From: Aerophototrophica crusticola
GTDB lineage: Bacteria > Pseudomonadota > Alphaproteobacteria > Azospirillales > Azospirillaceae
Reading direction: 5' to 3'
Assembly: GCA_001939945.1 (NCBI GenBank)
Contig: MOEB01000043.1
Span: forward strand, 1-35,388
DNA length: 35,388 bases
Position 1 is the stretch's first letter; the number at the start of each line of letters is the position of its first letter. The position numbers and the translations under genes were made by a program. The notes below the pieces were generated by a model. That model was given only the letters and a program-made list of their open reading frames with translations. It searched no databases and was not told where the DNA came from. Shown piece by piece: positions 7,335 to 16,159 of this stretch.

Positions 7335-7471
7335 CCTTCTCCCTGGAGAGAAGGTGGCGCGGTAGCGCCGGATGAGGGGGGTGGGTTCAGAGAAACGGCG
7401 GGGTTCGCGTCGGTCCCTACGCCCACCTCCCTCACCCCCGCCTTCGGCGGACCCTCTCCCCAGGGAGAGGG
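7335..7471. repeat. mosaic of CCCTCTCC-type palindromes
   Basis: The stretch contains CCTTCTC/GAGAAGG (7335-7341/7348-7354), GGCGC/GCGCC just after, a Pro/Gly-like GC stretch, and CCCTCTCCC/GGGAGAGGG (7452-7460/7463-7471). The last lies 9 bases past the hybrid-kinase stop and may fold as its terminator. The layout of two C/T-rich palindromes flanking about 100 bases is typical of dispersed intergenic repeats. Confidence 0.6.
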
Positions 7472-7479
7472 CAAGGGGG

Positions 7480-10400
7480 TCAGAACCCCTCAATGAAAGC
7501 CACCACGGCCCGCCAATTGCCGGCGATGGCGTCTTGCAGGGCGGGGAAGGTGGCGCTGTCGCCGGCGCGGGCGGCGGATTCCATCTGGTGGCAGGATTGG
7601 GCCAGGGCATTGGCGCCCACCATGGCGGCGGCCCCCTTCAGCCGGTGGGATTCCGCCCGCACAGCCTCAACCTCCCCGCCGTCGCGCACGGCCTTGTCCA
7701 GGGCGTCGTAGCAGGGGCGGGTGGATTTCAGGAAGCGGGTCAGCAGGGCGCGCAGGGCATCCTTGTCGTTGCCCACCAGGTCCACCAGCCCGGCCAGGCT
7801 GATGGGCGGCGGCTCCGCTGCGGCGGTAGCCTGCGATCGTCCCGCCTCGTCGGGTTGCGGTTTCGCCGGAGGGGCGACGGCCTGCGGTTCGGGCTTGGGT
7901 CCGGGCGTCGGGACGGGGGGCGGCTCTGGCGGGGTCTTCGGGGCGTTCTCGTCCGGGGGGAACCAGCGCACCAGGCTCCTGCCCAGGCGGCGGGTGTCGA
8001 TGGGCTTGATCAGGCAGTCGTCCATGCCCGCGTCCAGGCAGCGGGCATGCTGGTCGCCCAGGGCGTTGGCCGTCAGGGCGACGATGGGCACGCGGCTGTC
8101 GCCGCCGGCCTCCGCCTCCCGCCGTCGGATGGCGCGAGCCAGGGCCAAGCCGTCCATGACCGGCATCTCGCAGTCCGTCAGCACCAGGGCGTAACGGCCG
8201 ATGTCGAAGACGGCCAGCGCCTCCTCCCCGTTGCTTGCCACGGCCACCTTGCAGCCCAACTGTTCCAACTGGCGGGTGATGACCTCCCGGTTGATGGGGT
8301 GGTCGTCCACGATCAGGATCGGCTCCGCCGGCGGGGAGGGCAGCCGGTCCAGCGTGGCCACCTTGGTCACCTCGCTGGGGTCCACCTTGCCCGCGGCGGC
8401 GGCCACCATGCGGTTCAGCACCGCCCGGCGCAGGGGCTTGTCCTCCGGCTTGAGGCGGACCAGGGCGGTGCCGGGGGGCGGCTCCAGCTCCGCTTCCGCC
8501 TCGACGACCAGCACGGCGGGCTTCTCCCCGCGGTCGTCCCTTACCAGGCGGGTGTCGTCCCCGACTTCGGATTTCAGCACCCGGGCGCCGTCAGCCATCA
8601 GGTAGCCTGACAGGATGGCGGCCTCGTCCGCATGGTCCAGGGACAGGCGCACGGACAAGGCGTCCAGGGGCACCAAATCGGTGGGCTTGGCCCCATCCCG
8701 GTCGGCGGGGGCCAGCGACAGCTCCACCCAGAAGCGGCTGCCCTGGCCCGGCACGCTCTCCACCCCCAGCCGGCCGCCCATGAGCGACACCAGCATGCGG
8801 CAGATGGACAGGCCCAGCCCCGTCCCGCCGAAGCGGCGGCTGGTGGAGATCTCCGCCTGGGCGAAGGGCTGGAACAGCCGCGCGATCTGCGCCTCGGTCA
8901 GGCCGATGCCCGTGTCCTCCACGGTGAAGCGCAGCCGCTCCTCCATGGCGACGGGGCCGCGGGGCAGGCGGCGCACCCGCACGCAGACATGCCCGGACAT
9001 GGTGAACTTGATGGCGTTGCCCAGCAGGTTGACCAACACCTGCCGCACCCGGACGGGGTCGCCCATCACGGCGGGCGGAAGGCCCGTGTCCACGGCGCAC
9101 AGCACCCGCAACCCCTTGCGGCGCGCGCCGGGGGCCAGGGTGGCGGCCACGCCCTCCACCACCTCCGCCACGGAGAAGGGCACGCTCTCGATCTCCAGCT
9201 TGCCCGCCTCGATCTTGGAGAAGTCCAGGATGTCGTCGATGATGCGCAGCAGGGACTGAGCGCTCTCCTCGATCAGGGACAGGGTCCGCCGCTGGCTGTG
9301 GGTCAGGGTGGTGCGCTTCACCAGGTCCAGCATGCCCAGCACGCCGTTCATGGGCGTCCGGATCTCATGGCTCATGGTGGCCAGGTAGCTGGACTTGGCG
9401 CGGGTGGCGGCCTCCGCCTGCTCCTTGGCCTGGCGGAGGCTCTCCTCCGCCTTCTTCTGCATGGTGACGTCGAACAGCCAGACGACGATGTGGTCCGTTC
9501 CGCCCTGGGGCAGGGGCTCCCATGACATGACGGTCCAGCGGCGCTGGTCCACGCCGGTGCGGAAGGCCACCTCCTCCCCCTGCACATGGCCGTCGCGGCG
9601 GAAGCGGGCCAGCAGCTCCGCGTGGCGGCGCGGCTCGGCGTACAGCTCGGCGAAGCCCTGGCGGGCCAGCTCGTCATGGGTGCGGTCGAAGAAGCGGCAG
9701 AGCTGGGGGTTCGCGCGCTGGATGCTGCCGTCGGGGTTCAGGACGCAGATGCCCACGGGGCTGGTCTCGAACATCCGCTCGAACCTCGCCTCGCTCTCCA
9801 GCTGGGCGCGGATGGCGCGGGCCCGTTCCTGGCCGATGGACAGCAGCGCGATGAAGTTCAGGGCCGCGTCCACGAAGTTCAGCTCGTCGCCGGCCCATTG
9901 CCGCAGCTCCCGCAGCTCGCAGCGCAGGATGGCGATAGGCCGCTGGCCCACCTGCAGCAGCACGTGCAGGATGCCGACGATCCCGCCGGGCTCCAGGATG
10001 GTGGCGCGCAGCGGGTCCAAGCGCGGGTCGTTGGCCACCTGGGGCACCATCAGGGTGCGGTCCCGGTTCAGGGCGGTCAGGTAGGGTCCCATCTCCTCCA
10101 ACGGCAGGGAGGGCGGGGGGACGTGGCCGGGAAGCACGTCGTGGCAGGCCAGCTCCGACAGGACCATGCCGCCCTTCTCCACCGAGAACAGCCACAGGGC
10201 CGTCCGGTCCAGGCGCAACGCCTCCCCCACCAGCCGGACGATGTCCGGGGCGGCGGCATCCAGGTCGCTGGCGCGCACCGCCTCCAGCCGGGCGATCTTC
10301 TCCAGCGCGGCGGTCTGGCGGATCAGGCGGCGGTTATAGATGACCTGGCTGTGCTCGACGGACTGGCGGACCTTCAGGTCGGCCTCCAGCAGGGACACCA

Positions 10401-10920
10401 GCCGCCGGTTCTCCCGCTCCGCGCTCTCGACGATGCGGGTTTGGGCCAGCAGGATCTCCTGCACGTCCAAAAGGCCGAAGCGCTTGTCGGGGAAGCGCAC
10501 CACGACGGGGTCGTAGATCTCTTCCTGCGGGCGGAGCAGGGCGACGCTGGCCGCCAACTCCACCCGGTCGTCGGAGGACAGGACCAGCCCCTTGCTGCCC
10601 AGGGTGGCCAACAGCCGGCCCAGGGGGCGGCGGGCGAACAGGTCGCGGCCGAACCGGTCGGCCATCAGCTCCATGTAGCGCCGCCGGCCCATCAGGCCCA
10701 GATACTCGCCGTCCTGCAGGATGACGATGCCGGGCACCTCCGGCAGGGTGGCGAAGATATCGCCCATCAGGTAGCCCGACTCTTCCGCCTCCAGGCTGTA
10801 GAACTGCACGGCCAGCATGCCCAGCGTGGCCTGAAGGGTCAGGTGGTCGTAGCGGTGCAGCCGCTCCAGCGGCGTGCGCGGCTGGGGTGGGCGGGCGGTG
10901 GCGGGCGCGGTCCCCGGCAT
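7480..10920 (-). CDS. soluble hybrid sensor histidine kinase (CBS-like, GAF, PAS, HisKA, HATPase, REC, HPt)
   Basis: 1146 residues, no signal peptide or membrane segment. In order: a CBS-pair-like N-terminal region (about 30-160), coiled coil, GAF-like domain (about 205-370), PAS (about 385-500), a HisKA box with [11 protein letters not shown] (phospho-His 518), an HATPase with NAIKF, DTGIGL and GTGLGLSI motifs, a degenerate receiver-like segment, a true receiver ([11 protein letters not shown], phospho-Asp 916), a Pro-rich linker and a C-terminal HPt (SHRLKGAA, His 1092). It therefore holds a full His-Asp-His relay whose final receiver is elsewhere. It is translated 8 bases after the histidine-phosphatase gene. 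Sensing is cytoplasmic; the N-terminal region resembles those of c-di-GMP-related proteins, but the ligand is unknown. Confidence 0.92.
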   Translation of the reverse strand: MPGTAPATARPPQPRTPLERLHRYDHLTLQATLGMLAVQFYSLEAEESGYLMGDIFATLPEVPGIVILQDGEYLGLMGRRRYMELMADRFGRDLFARRPLGRLLATLGSKGLVLSSDDRVELAASVALLRPQEEIYDPVVVRFPDKRFGLLDVQEILLAQTRIVESAERENRRLVSLLEADLKVRQSVEHSQVIYNRRLIRQTAALEKIARLEAVRASDLDAAAPDIVRLVGEALRLDRTALWLFSVEKGGMVLSELACHDVLPGHVPPPSLPLEEMGPYLTALNRDRTLMVPQVANDPRLDPLRATILEPGGIVGILHVLLQVGQRPIAILRCELRELRQWAGDELNFVDAALNFIALLSIGQERARAIRAQLESEARFERMFETSPVGICVLNPDGSIQRANPQLCRFFDRTHDELARQGFAELYAEPRRHAELLARFRRDGHVQGEEVAFRTGVDQRRWTVMSWEPLPQGGTDHIVVWLFDVTMQKKAEESLRQAKEQAEAATRAKSSYLATMSHEIRTPMNGVLGMLDLVKRTTLTHSQRRTLSLIEESAQSLLRIIDDILDFSKIEAGKLEIESVPFSVAEVVEGVAATLAPGARRKGLRVLCAVDTGLPPAVMGDPVRVRQVLVNLLGNAIKFTMSGHVCVRVRRLPRGPVAMEERLRFTVEDTGIGLTEAQIARLFQPFAQAEISTSRRFGGTGLGLSICRMLVSLMGGRLGVESVPGQGSRFWVELSLAPADRDGAKPTDLVPLDALSVRLSLDHADEAAILSGYLMADGARVLKSEVGDDTRLVRDDRGEKPAVLVVEAEAELEPPPGTALVRLKPEDKPLRRAVLNRMVAAAAGKVDPSEVTKVATLDRLPSPPAEPILIVDDHPINREVITRQLEQLGCKVAVASNGEEALAVFDIGRYALVLTDCEMPVMDGLALARAIRRREAEAGGDSRVPIVALTANALGDQHARCLDAGMDDCLIKPIDTRRLGRSLVRWFPPDENAPKTPPEPPPVPTPGPKPEPQAVAPPAKPQPDEAGRSQATAAAEPPPISLAGLVDLVGNDKDALRALLTRFLKSTRPCYDALDKAVRDGGEVEAVRAESHRLKGAAAMVGANALAQSCHQMESAARAGDSATFPALQDAIAGNWRAVVAFIEGF

Positions 10921-10928
10921 GGCGCCCG

Positions 10929-11492
10929 TCAGCCCACCAGGGCCGCCAAGCGGGCGCGGGCGTTGTCATCGACCCTGATGTCCAGCACCTCCGCGTTGCC
11001 CAGCGGGGTGGCCGCGGTGTCCCCCAGCATCAACAGGCAGACGATGCGGGCCACGCCCTTGCTGCCCACCAGCAGGGGCAGGGTATGGGGTTGGGCCAGG
11101 ATGTCGGCCAGGGTGGCGGCGACGCGCAGGCGGAATTCCCCCTCCCCCTCGCCGCCGGGCGGTGTCTCCCCCGCGGACAGGGCGGCTTGCGTCTCCCCGA
11201 TGGGGCGGCCGTTCCAGTCGCCCAGCCGGCGTTCCACCAAGCCGGGATGGATCAGGATCGGCGGCGCGGCCAGGGACTCGGCCACCAAAGCCGCTGTCAG
11301 CCGGGTCCGCTGCAATGGGCCGGCCAGGATCACGTCGATTCCGGGGTGAGTGGCGGCCAGCCGCTCCCCCACCCCGCGGGCCTGGGCCTCCCCCTCTTCG
11401 GTCAGGGGGATGTCCACGTCCCCGCCGCAGCGCAGGCCCTGTCGGTTGTAGGCCGTTTCGCCATGGCGCATGAACAGGAAACGGTCGACCAT
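10929..11492 (-). CDS. histidine phosphatase (phosphoglycerate-mutase fold) lacking the second catalytic His
   Basis: 187 residues with the branch-1 opening FMRHGETAYN (R9, H10, phospho-His), the GPLQRTRLTA arginine motif and ERRLGDWNG. The position where the family has SHGG reads VGSKGVAR, so the second catalytic His is Lys145 (codon AAG). Branch-1 enzymes use both His residues in the phosphate pocket, so activity may be lost or changed. The start at 11492 has GGGGTGAGG directly upstream. The hybrid kinase gene follows after 8 bases, so the two are almost certainly co-translated. A phospho-His-binding fold beside a His-Asp-His relay suggests a SixA-like role on the HPt, or a non-catalytic phospho-His binder; both are inference. 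Confidence 0.85.
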   Translation of the reverse strand: MVDRFLFMRHGETAYNRQGLRCGGDVDIPLTEEGEAQARGVGERLAATHPGIDVILAGPLQRTRLTAALVAESLAAPPILIHPGLVERRLGDWNGRPIGETQAALSAGETPPGGEGEGEFRLRVAATLADILAQPHTLPLLVGSKGVARIVCLLMLGDTAATPLGNAEVLDIRVDDNARARLAALVG

Positions 11493-11566
11493 GCCTCACC
11501 CCTCGGCCGCATACACCCGCACGGCGTTCCGCAGGCGGGTCGGCTTACCATCGTACTAGCTAAGAG

Positions 11567-11579
11567 GTATGACACATAC
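11567..11579. promoter_or_regulatory. short palindrome upstream of the phosphatase/kinase operon
   Basis: GTATG-ACA-CATAC is a perfect 5-3-5 inverted repeat 75 bases upstream of the phosphatase ATG. It is a possible operator or part of the promoter; the site is short and could be chance. Confidence 0.3.
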
Positions 11580-11615
11580 GCCAGTGTTAAGCCACACGGC
11601 TTGTGACATGCACGT

Positions 11616-12566
11616 TCAGGGCTTGGCCGCGGCATCCGGCGGGACCGGGATGCCCGCCGCCTCTGCCGCCCTGCGGGAGACGAACAGCCGCGCCGGCGTG
11701 CCGCGCACGGCCAGCTTGGTCACGGGGACACCGTCCAGGATGGCGGCGGCCTGCTCCGCCGCGGCCCGGCCCATGGCGGCATAGTCCGGCGAGGCCGCCG
11801 CCAGCCAGCCTGCATCCACGAAGGCCTCGCTGCCGCCCACCAGCGGCACCCGCCCGGCCAGGGCGGCCCGCACGTCCGCGGCGCGGGAGATGATGTAGCT
11901 GTCCGGCCCGGCATAGACGGCGTCGCCGGCGATCTTCCCGGCCGCGATCTCCGCCAATGCCTGGTTCAGGGCGTTGGTGTCGGCGGAGACGGGGATCGAC
12001 ACCACCTCCACCCCCGCTGACTGCGCCCAGGCCCGCACCTGCCCCTCGTTCAGGCGGGCGTTGTATTCCTGGGCGTTGAAAAGGACCACCAGCCGCCGGA
12101 TGGGCAGCAACTTGCCGAACAGGGCGAACTGCTCCGCGGCGGGCACCTGGTTGGTCACCCCGGTGGCGCCCAACCCCGGCTGGTCGGGATTGTCCACCAG
12201 CCCGGTCTGCGCGGGGTCATAGACGACGTTGAAGACCAGCGGCACCCGTTGCCGGGCCACCGCCAGGGACAGTTGGCTGGCGGAGGTGCCAAAGGAATAG
12301 ATCAGGTTCCAGCGCCCGGCCACCATGTCCGGCCGCATCTCCCGCAGGGTCGTGGCCAGGGCGGTGCGGTCCTGCTTGGCGTCAATCTCGGTGTACTCCA
12401 CCGGCACGCCCAGCTCCTTCAACCGGTCCTTGAAGGCGGTGTCCGCCGGTGTGGCGCCCCGCCATTGGACCATCAGCACATGCTTGGGCTCGTGTGTCGG
12501 GTTGGCGGCGGCAAGGCCTGGGACGACCAATGCCAGGGCAAGGATCGCGAGCAGCACCCGCAACAT
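11616..12566 (-). CDS. PF04392-type ABC substrate-binding protein, copy 1
   Basis: 316 residues. Start chosen at the ATG at 12566 because the product then opens with a normal signal peptide (MLRVLLAILALALVVPGLAAA) and GAGG lies seven bases upstream; a longer frame reaches 12665 without a signal. The body follows the PF04392 pattern: VLMVQWRG, YSFGTSASQ, VPLVFNVVYDP, GVTN and a VVLFN strand. The family binds small organic solutes, with tryptophan/tyrosine in the best-known cases. A second, clearly homologous gene lies directly upstream, and no permease or ATPase is nearby. The two differ mainly in loops, so they may have different ligands. Periplasmic location is expected. Confidence 0.85.
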   Translation of the reverse strand: MLRVLLAILALALVVPGLAAANPTHEPKHVLMVQWRGATPADTAFKDRLKELGVPVEYTEIDAKQDRTALATTLREMRPDMVAGRWNLIYSFGTSASQLSLAVARQRVPLVFNVVYDPAQTGLVDNPDQPGLGATGVTNQVPAAEQFALFGKLLPIRRLVVLFNAQEYNARLNEGQVRAWAQSAGVEVVSIPVSADTNALNQALAEIAAGKIAGDAVYAGPDSYIISRAADVRAALAGRVPLVGGSEAFVDAGWLAAASPDYAAMGRAAAEQAAAILDGVPVTKLAVRGTPARLFVSRRAAEAAGIPVPPDAAAKP

Positions 12567-12647
12567 TCTGGCCTCGAACAAGACTGCCGGGACGATCGGG
12601 AAGGCCCCCGGCCAGGAAAGAACGACAGGCGCCACGACAATGGGCAA

Positions 12648-12682
12648 GCGGGGGCCGACGGCCATCGGCCGAGGGCCCCCGC
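12648..12682 (-). terminator. stem-loop between the two PF04392 genes
   Basis: GCGGGGGCC (12648-12656) pairs with GGCCCCCGC (12674-12682), with a further GGCC/GGCC pairing inside. It lies 17 bases past the stop of copy 2 in the direction of transcription. Without a long U-run it may be a partial terminator that lowers expression of copy 1. Confidence 0.5.
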
Positions 12683-12699
12683 GGTTCCAAGCCGGTGGC

Positions 12700-13668
12700 T
12701 TACTTCTCGACGACGGCGCCGGCGGGCACCTTCACGCCGTGCTTGTCGGCCGCGGCCTGGGAGACGATCATCTTCGGGGTCGGCAGGATGACGGGCAGGT
12801 CACCCGCCTTCTCCCCGTTCAGCACGCGGACCACCTGGTCGGCCGCCGTGGCGCCCATGTCCTGCACGGTCGGGGTGAAGGCGGCCAGCCAGCCGCGCAG
12901 CACGAAGGTCTGCGTGCCGCCCAACAGCTTGATCTTGTCGCCCACGGCGGCCTGGATGTCCGCGGCCTTGGAGCCCAGGAAGCTGTCGGCGCCGGCATAC
13001 AGGGCGTCGCCGGCGATCTTGCCGTCCTTCACGTCGGCCAGGAAGGTGTCCAGCGAGGTGTCGCCGGGGGCCACGCGGTGCGACACCACCTCCACCTTGT
13101 TCTTAGCCGCCCAGGTGGTGACCTCCTTCTCGATGATGTTGGAGTTCGGCTCACGGGCGTTGAACAGTACGACCAGCTTCTTGATCGGCGTGAGCTTCTG
13201 GAAGGCGTCGAACTGGGCGTCGATGGTGACGCCGTTGGTCACGCCGGTGGTGTTCTTGCCGGGCTTCTGCAGGGAGTCGACCAGCTTCACGCCCACCGGG
13301 TCGAAGACGATGTTGAAGACGATGGGGACCCGCTCGGCGATCACCGACTGGGCCACCTGGGTCGCCGTGGAACCGAAGCTGTAGGCCACCTTGAACTTGC
13401 CCGCGGCGATGTCCGGCTCCACGTTGCGCATGGCCTCGGCCATCTTGGCGCGGTCCTGGTCGCCGGTGATCTCCTTGTAGGTGACCTTCACGCCCTTTTC
13501 CTCGAGGCGCTTCTTGAAGGCCTGCTCCGGCTCCGTGATGCCGCGCCAGAGGACCATCAGCACGCCCGGCCCTTCCTGGGCCACGGCCTTGGGGGCAGGC
13601 ACCGACATGGCCAGGGGCAGGGCCAGGGTGGCCATCAGGGCCAGACGACGGCTCAGCGCGACTCCCAT
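12700..13668 (-). CDS. PF04392-type ABC substrate-binding protein, copy 2
   Basis: 322 residues from the ATG at 13668. Two ATGs lie six bases apart (13674 and 13668), and the ribosome site GGGAG touches the first, so the second has proper spacing. The signal peptide ends around PKAVAQ. The body shares the family landmarks with copy 1: VLMVLWRG, YSFGSTATQ, VPIVFNIVFDP, TGVTNGV, LVVLFNAREPN and KIAGDALYAGADS. It is the first gene of the pair and is divergently arranged with an MFS transporter across a regulatory region holding repeated ATGAAA/TTTCAT half-sites. Like copy 1 it has no linked permease, so it could serve a distant transporter or a sensor. Confidence 0.87.
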   Translation of the reverse strand: MGVALSRRLALMATLALPLAMSVPAPKAVAQEGPGVLMVLWRGITEPEQAFKKRLEEKGVKVTYKEITGDQDRAKMAEAMRNVEPDIAAGKFKVAYSFGSTATQVAQSVIAERVPIVFNIVFDPVGVKLVDSLQKPGKNTTGVTNGVTIDAQFDAFQKLTPIKKLVVLFNAREPNSNIIEKEVTTWAAKNKVEVVSHRVAPGDTSLDTFLADVKDGKIAGDALYAGADSFLGSKAADIQAAVGDKIKLLGGTQTFVLRGWLAAFTPTVQDMGATAADQVVRVLNGEKAGDLPVILPTPKMIVSQAAADKHGVKVPAGAVVEK

Positions 13669-13733
13669 TCTCATCTCCCGCGTTTTCGTTAGGGGTAGGC
13701 CACATTACATATACGATAAAGGCGAATGACCAA

Positions 13734-13801
13734 TGAAAATTTCACTACCGCAGGCAGGTGCATACCTTCGTAACCCATCCATTTCATGGACTCGCATGAA
13801 A
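13734..13801. promoter_or_regulatory. divergent control region with repeated TTTCAT/ATGAAA half-sites
   Basis: TGAAA-A-TTTCA (13734-13744) and TTTCATG-N6-CATGAAA (13782-13788/13795-13801) are both perfect inverted repeats with the same half-site. The first overlaps a possible -35 for the binding-protein gene (minus strand TTCATT, 18-base spacer, TATATG). The spacing of centres, about 52-53 bases or five helical turns, would let one regulator bind both on the same DNA face. Confidence 0.5.
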
Positions 13802-13884
13802 AATCCCTACCGCCCAGGTCGCATCCTGGATATATGACCAGCGCCGTCCTGGCCGGGCCAAGGGGCTTGGCAGCGTTGGGCGGT

Positions 13885-13904
13885 CCGGATCTTCCACGAT
13901 CCGG
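13885..13904. promoter_or_regulatory. inverted repeat in the MFS leader
   Basis: CCGGATC (13885-13891) and GATCCGG (13898-13904) form a perfect 7-6-7 inverted repeat, 26 bases before the favoured MFS start. It could be an operator or an RNA hairpin. Confidence 0.4.
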
Positions 13905-13930
13905 GCGAAGTGGCGAGGGGCATAGAATCC

Positions 13931-15163
13931 ATGGGGGTTTCTGCCGCGGGCGGGAGCGGGCGCTACGACCAGCCTTGGCTGGTCGGGGGCGGGTTCCTGC
14001 TGCTGATCGCCGCCGACGGGTTCAGCATCCCGTTCCTGCCGATCCTGGCCGACCACTTGCACGAGTCGGGCGGCTTCCTGCCCCATGACGTGGCGGTCGG
14101 GCTGCCGGTATCGGTGTTCTGGCTGGCGGTCGCCGCGACACAATTGACCACCGGCCTGTGGGAGCGCGGCCGTGACCGACGCCTGCTTCTCGCCGCGGCC
14201 TGCCTGTTGGTGGGCGCCGGACTGGCCGCCTGTGCCGTTGCGGGGACGGTCAGTTCCCTGGTCCTGGGCCGGGCCTTGGGTGGCCTGGGGTTCGGGGCGG
14301 TGATGATCCTGGTGCAGGACTATTTCCTCCGGGCGCTCGGCCCGGCCCGGCGGACCTTCGCTTCGGGCCTGTACCTCGGCCTCTTCTTCGCGGGGTCCCT
14401 TGCCGGGACGCTCGCCGGCAGCCAATCGGCATCGCGACTCGGCTATCCCGCCACCCTGGCGCTCGCGGCCGGGCTGGCGGTCGTGGTCGGCGCCGGGGCG
14501 CTGCTGCTGGCCTCGCAACGGGAAGCGGCGCCGCCGCAGCGCCTCCGTCCGCTGGACGTGATGCGCAACCGGGCGATGCTGGGTCTTGTGCTGTTCGCGG
14601 CCCTGCCCGCGCGGCTGGTCAATGGTGGGTTCGTCTTCTTCTTCGTGCCCCTGTACCTGCACCAGCGCGGCATCCCGCAGGATCTGATCGGCTGGGTCGT
14701 CATGATCTATCCCTTGGTGATGGCGACGACGGCGGTGCCCTGGTCCCGCCTGATCGACCGCACCGGCCGGCCCATGGCCTTCACCCTGGCGGGGTTGCTG
14801 CTGTCCGGCATCGCCATGCTGGCCATCCCGCTGGCGGGGGGCGGGCTGTGGCCGACTGTCGCGGCCATGGCCCTGCTGGGCACGGCCCAGGCCATCGGCA
14901 TGTCGCCCCAGATCACCGTCCTGTTCCGCGTGGCGGGGGAGGAGGTGGCGCGATACGGCCAGACCAGCGTCATCGGCCTGTACCGCGTGTGCGAGCGGGC
15001 GGGCCTGATGGCCGGTCCCGTGCTGGTGGGTGCCCTGCTGGGGCATCTGGGCAGTGACGGTGCCCTGCTGGTGCTGGCGGGCATGATGGCGGCCTGTACC
15101 GCCGCCCTGGCCATCGTCTCGCACACGTCGGGCGAAAGGCAATATAAAGGTAAAATCCAATAA
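13931..15163 (+). CDS. MFS transporter
   Basis: About 410 residues with 12 predicted membrane helices in two halves, split by a short cytoplasmic loop (about residues 195-215). The helix 2-3 loop reads TTGLWERGRDRRLL, a worn form of the MFS signature G-x3-D-R-x-G-R-R; LIDRTGRP marks the corresponding loop of the second half. The substrate cannot be told from sequence. Start is the ATG at 13931 (GAGGGG about 12 bases upstream); a GTG at 13910 is in frame but would place the 13885-13904 repeat right at the start codon. It is divergent from the two PF04392 genes, sharing a control region with repeated half-sites, so it may handle the same compound. G+C falls in the last codons (AATATAAAGGTAAAATCC). 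Confidence 0.85.
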   Translation: MGVSAAGGSGRYDQPWLVGGGFLLLIAADGFSIPFLPILADHLHESGGFLPHDVAVGLPVSVFWLAVAATQLTTGLWERGRDRRLLLAAACLLVGAGLAACAVAGTVSSLVLGRALGGLGFGAVMILVQDYFLRALGPARRTFASGLYLGLFFAGSLAGTLAGSQSASRLGYPATLALAAGLAVVVGAGALLLASQREAAPPQRLRPLDVMRNRAMLGLVLFAALPARLVNGGFVFFFVPLYLHQRGIPQDLIGWVVMIYPLVMATTAVPWSRLIDRTGRPMAFTLAGLLLSGIAMLAIPLAGGGLWPTVAAMALLGTAQAIGMSPQITVLFRVAGEEVARYGQTSVIGLYRVCERAGLMAGPVLVGALLGHLGSDGALLVLAGMMAACTAALAIVSHTSGERQYKGKIQ

Positions 15164-15164
15164 A

Positions 15165-15194
15165 TTGAATTCAGCATGAGCGGGTTAATATACT
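15165..15194 (+). promoter_or_regulatory. sigma-70-type promoter of the exported esterase
   Basis: TTGAAT (15165-15170), an 18-base spacer and TATACT (15189-15194) form a good housekeeping-type promoter, beginning just after the MFS stop codon. GTTAA (15184-15188) and TTAAC (15204-15208) form an inverted repeat around the expected start of transcription, a possible operator. Confidence 0.55.
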
Positions 15195-15226
15195 GCGACT
15201 GCGTTAACACGAACGGGAGTGCTATC

Positions 15227-16132
15227 GTGGTTGCGATCAACGGATCGGGGGCCCGGCCTGGGGCGGCGGTGCGCCGCGTCCTGGGGCCCGTGCTGTCCCT
15301 CTGCCTCATGCTGCTGCTGCCGGCTGCGGCCTGGGCGGCCGACATCACGCGGGAAAGCCTGTCCTCCAAGCTGCTGGGGCGGGACTATTTCTTCAGCGTC
15401 TACAAGCCGCCCGGCTATTCGCCCGACAAGGGCCCGTATCCCGTGGTCTACCTGCTGCACGGCGCCAACGGGGACGAGAACGACTGGCCGGTGAAGGGGC
15501 AGGTGGGCCCCACCCTGGACCGGCTGATCGGCGAGGGCAAGTTGCAGCCCATGATCGTCGTCATGCCCGGCCACAAGCTGATGTGGTGGGTGGACGGCAA
15601 TGTGGAGCCGGCCGAGTCGGTCCTGTTCGAGGAACTGCTGCCCACGGTGGAACAGCGCTACCCCGTGCTGAAGACCCGGGAAGGACGGGCGATCGCCGGC
15701 CTGTCCGCCGGTGGCCACGCGGCCATCCGCCAGGCGCTGAAGCGGCCGCAGATGTTCGCCGCCATCGCGGCGCTGAGCCCCGCCATCTACGACCCGGAGC
15801 CGCCGGCCAACTCCTCCGCCTTGAAGGACCAGCAGTGGTTCAAGAACGGCAAGTTCGACAAGCAGACCTGGGCTCGGCTGAACTGGCAGCCCCTGTGGGA
15901 CGGCTACAAGAACCAGCCGGTCCGCGTGCCCATGTACGTCAATTCCGGCGACCACGACAAATTCGACATCGTGATCCATGCCGCCCGCTTCTACGTCGAG
16001 GTTCGGGCCCTCCAGCCCGGCCAGGCGGAGTTCCGCGTGGTGGACGGCGACCATGAATGGCCGGTCTGGGCCGCCACCATCGGCGACGCCATGAGCTACC
16101 TGGGCCGGCACATGGCCGGCGCCCCCCAGTAA
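15227..16132 (+). CDS. exported alpha/beta-hydrolase esterase (esterase D/feruloyl-esterase type)
   Basis: 301 residues from the GTG at 15227, which follows GGGAG by 7 bases and gives a clean signal peptide (a basic stretch, then VLSLCLMLLLPAAAWAA). A longer ATG frame from 15176 would run through the promoter and bury the signal. Catalytic residues are visible: Ser160 in GLSAGG and His276 in DGDHEW; NSGDHDKFD probably supplies the acid. YLLHGANGDENDW forms the oxyanion region. Esterase-D-family proteins hydrolyse small esters or acyl-sugar and siderophore esters in the periplasm; which one applies here is open. It has its own promoter after the MFS gene, and a cytoplasmic hydrolase follows 27 bases later, so those two are probably co-transcribed. 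Confidence 0.85.
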   Translation: MVAINGSGARPGAAVRRVLGPVLSLCLMLLLPAAAWAADITRESLSSKLLGRDYFFSVYKPPGYSPDKGPYPVVYLLHGANGDENDWPVKGQVGPTLDRLIGEGKLQPMIVVMPGHKLMWWVDGNVEPAESVLFEELLPTVEQRYPVLKTREGRAIAGLSAGGHAAIRQALKRPQMFAAIAALSPAIYDPEPPANSSALKDQQWFKNGKFDKQTWARLNWQPLWDGYKNQPVRVPMYVNSGDHDKFDIVIHAARFYVEVRALQPGQAEFRVVDGDHEWPVWAATIGDAMSYLGRHMAGAPQ

Positions 16133-16159
16133 CCCCAACCGACGCTCGCGAGGACCCGC

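Noticed and set aside
11616-13668. A complete ABC transporter around the PF04392 proteins.
   Set aside because: Neighbouring genes encode an MFS carrier, a histidine phosphatase and a kinase. No ABC ATPase (Walker A/LSGGQ) or permease is present.
13910-13930. GTG at 13910 as the MFS start.
   Set aside because: It lacks a ribosome site and would sit five bases after a perfect inverted repeat; the ATG at 13931 is preceded by GAGGGG.
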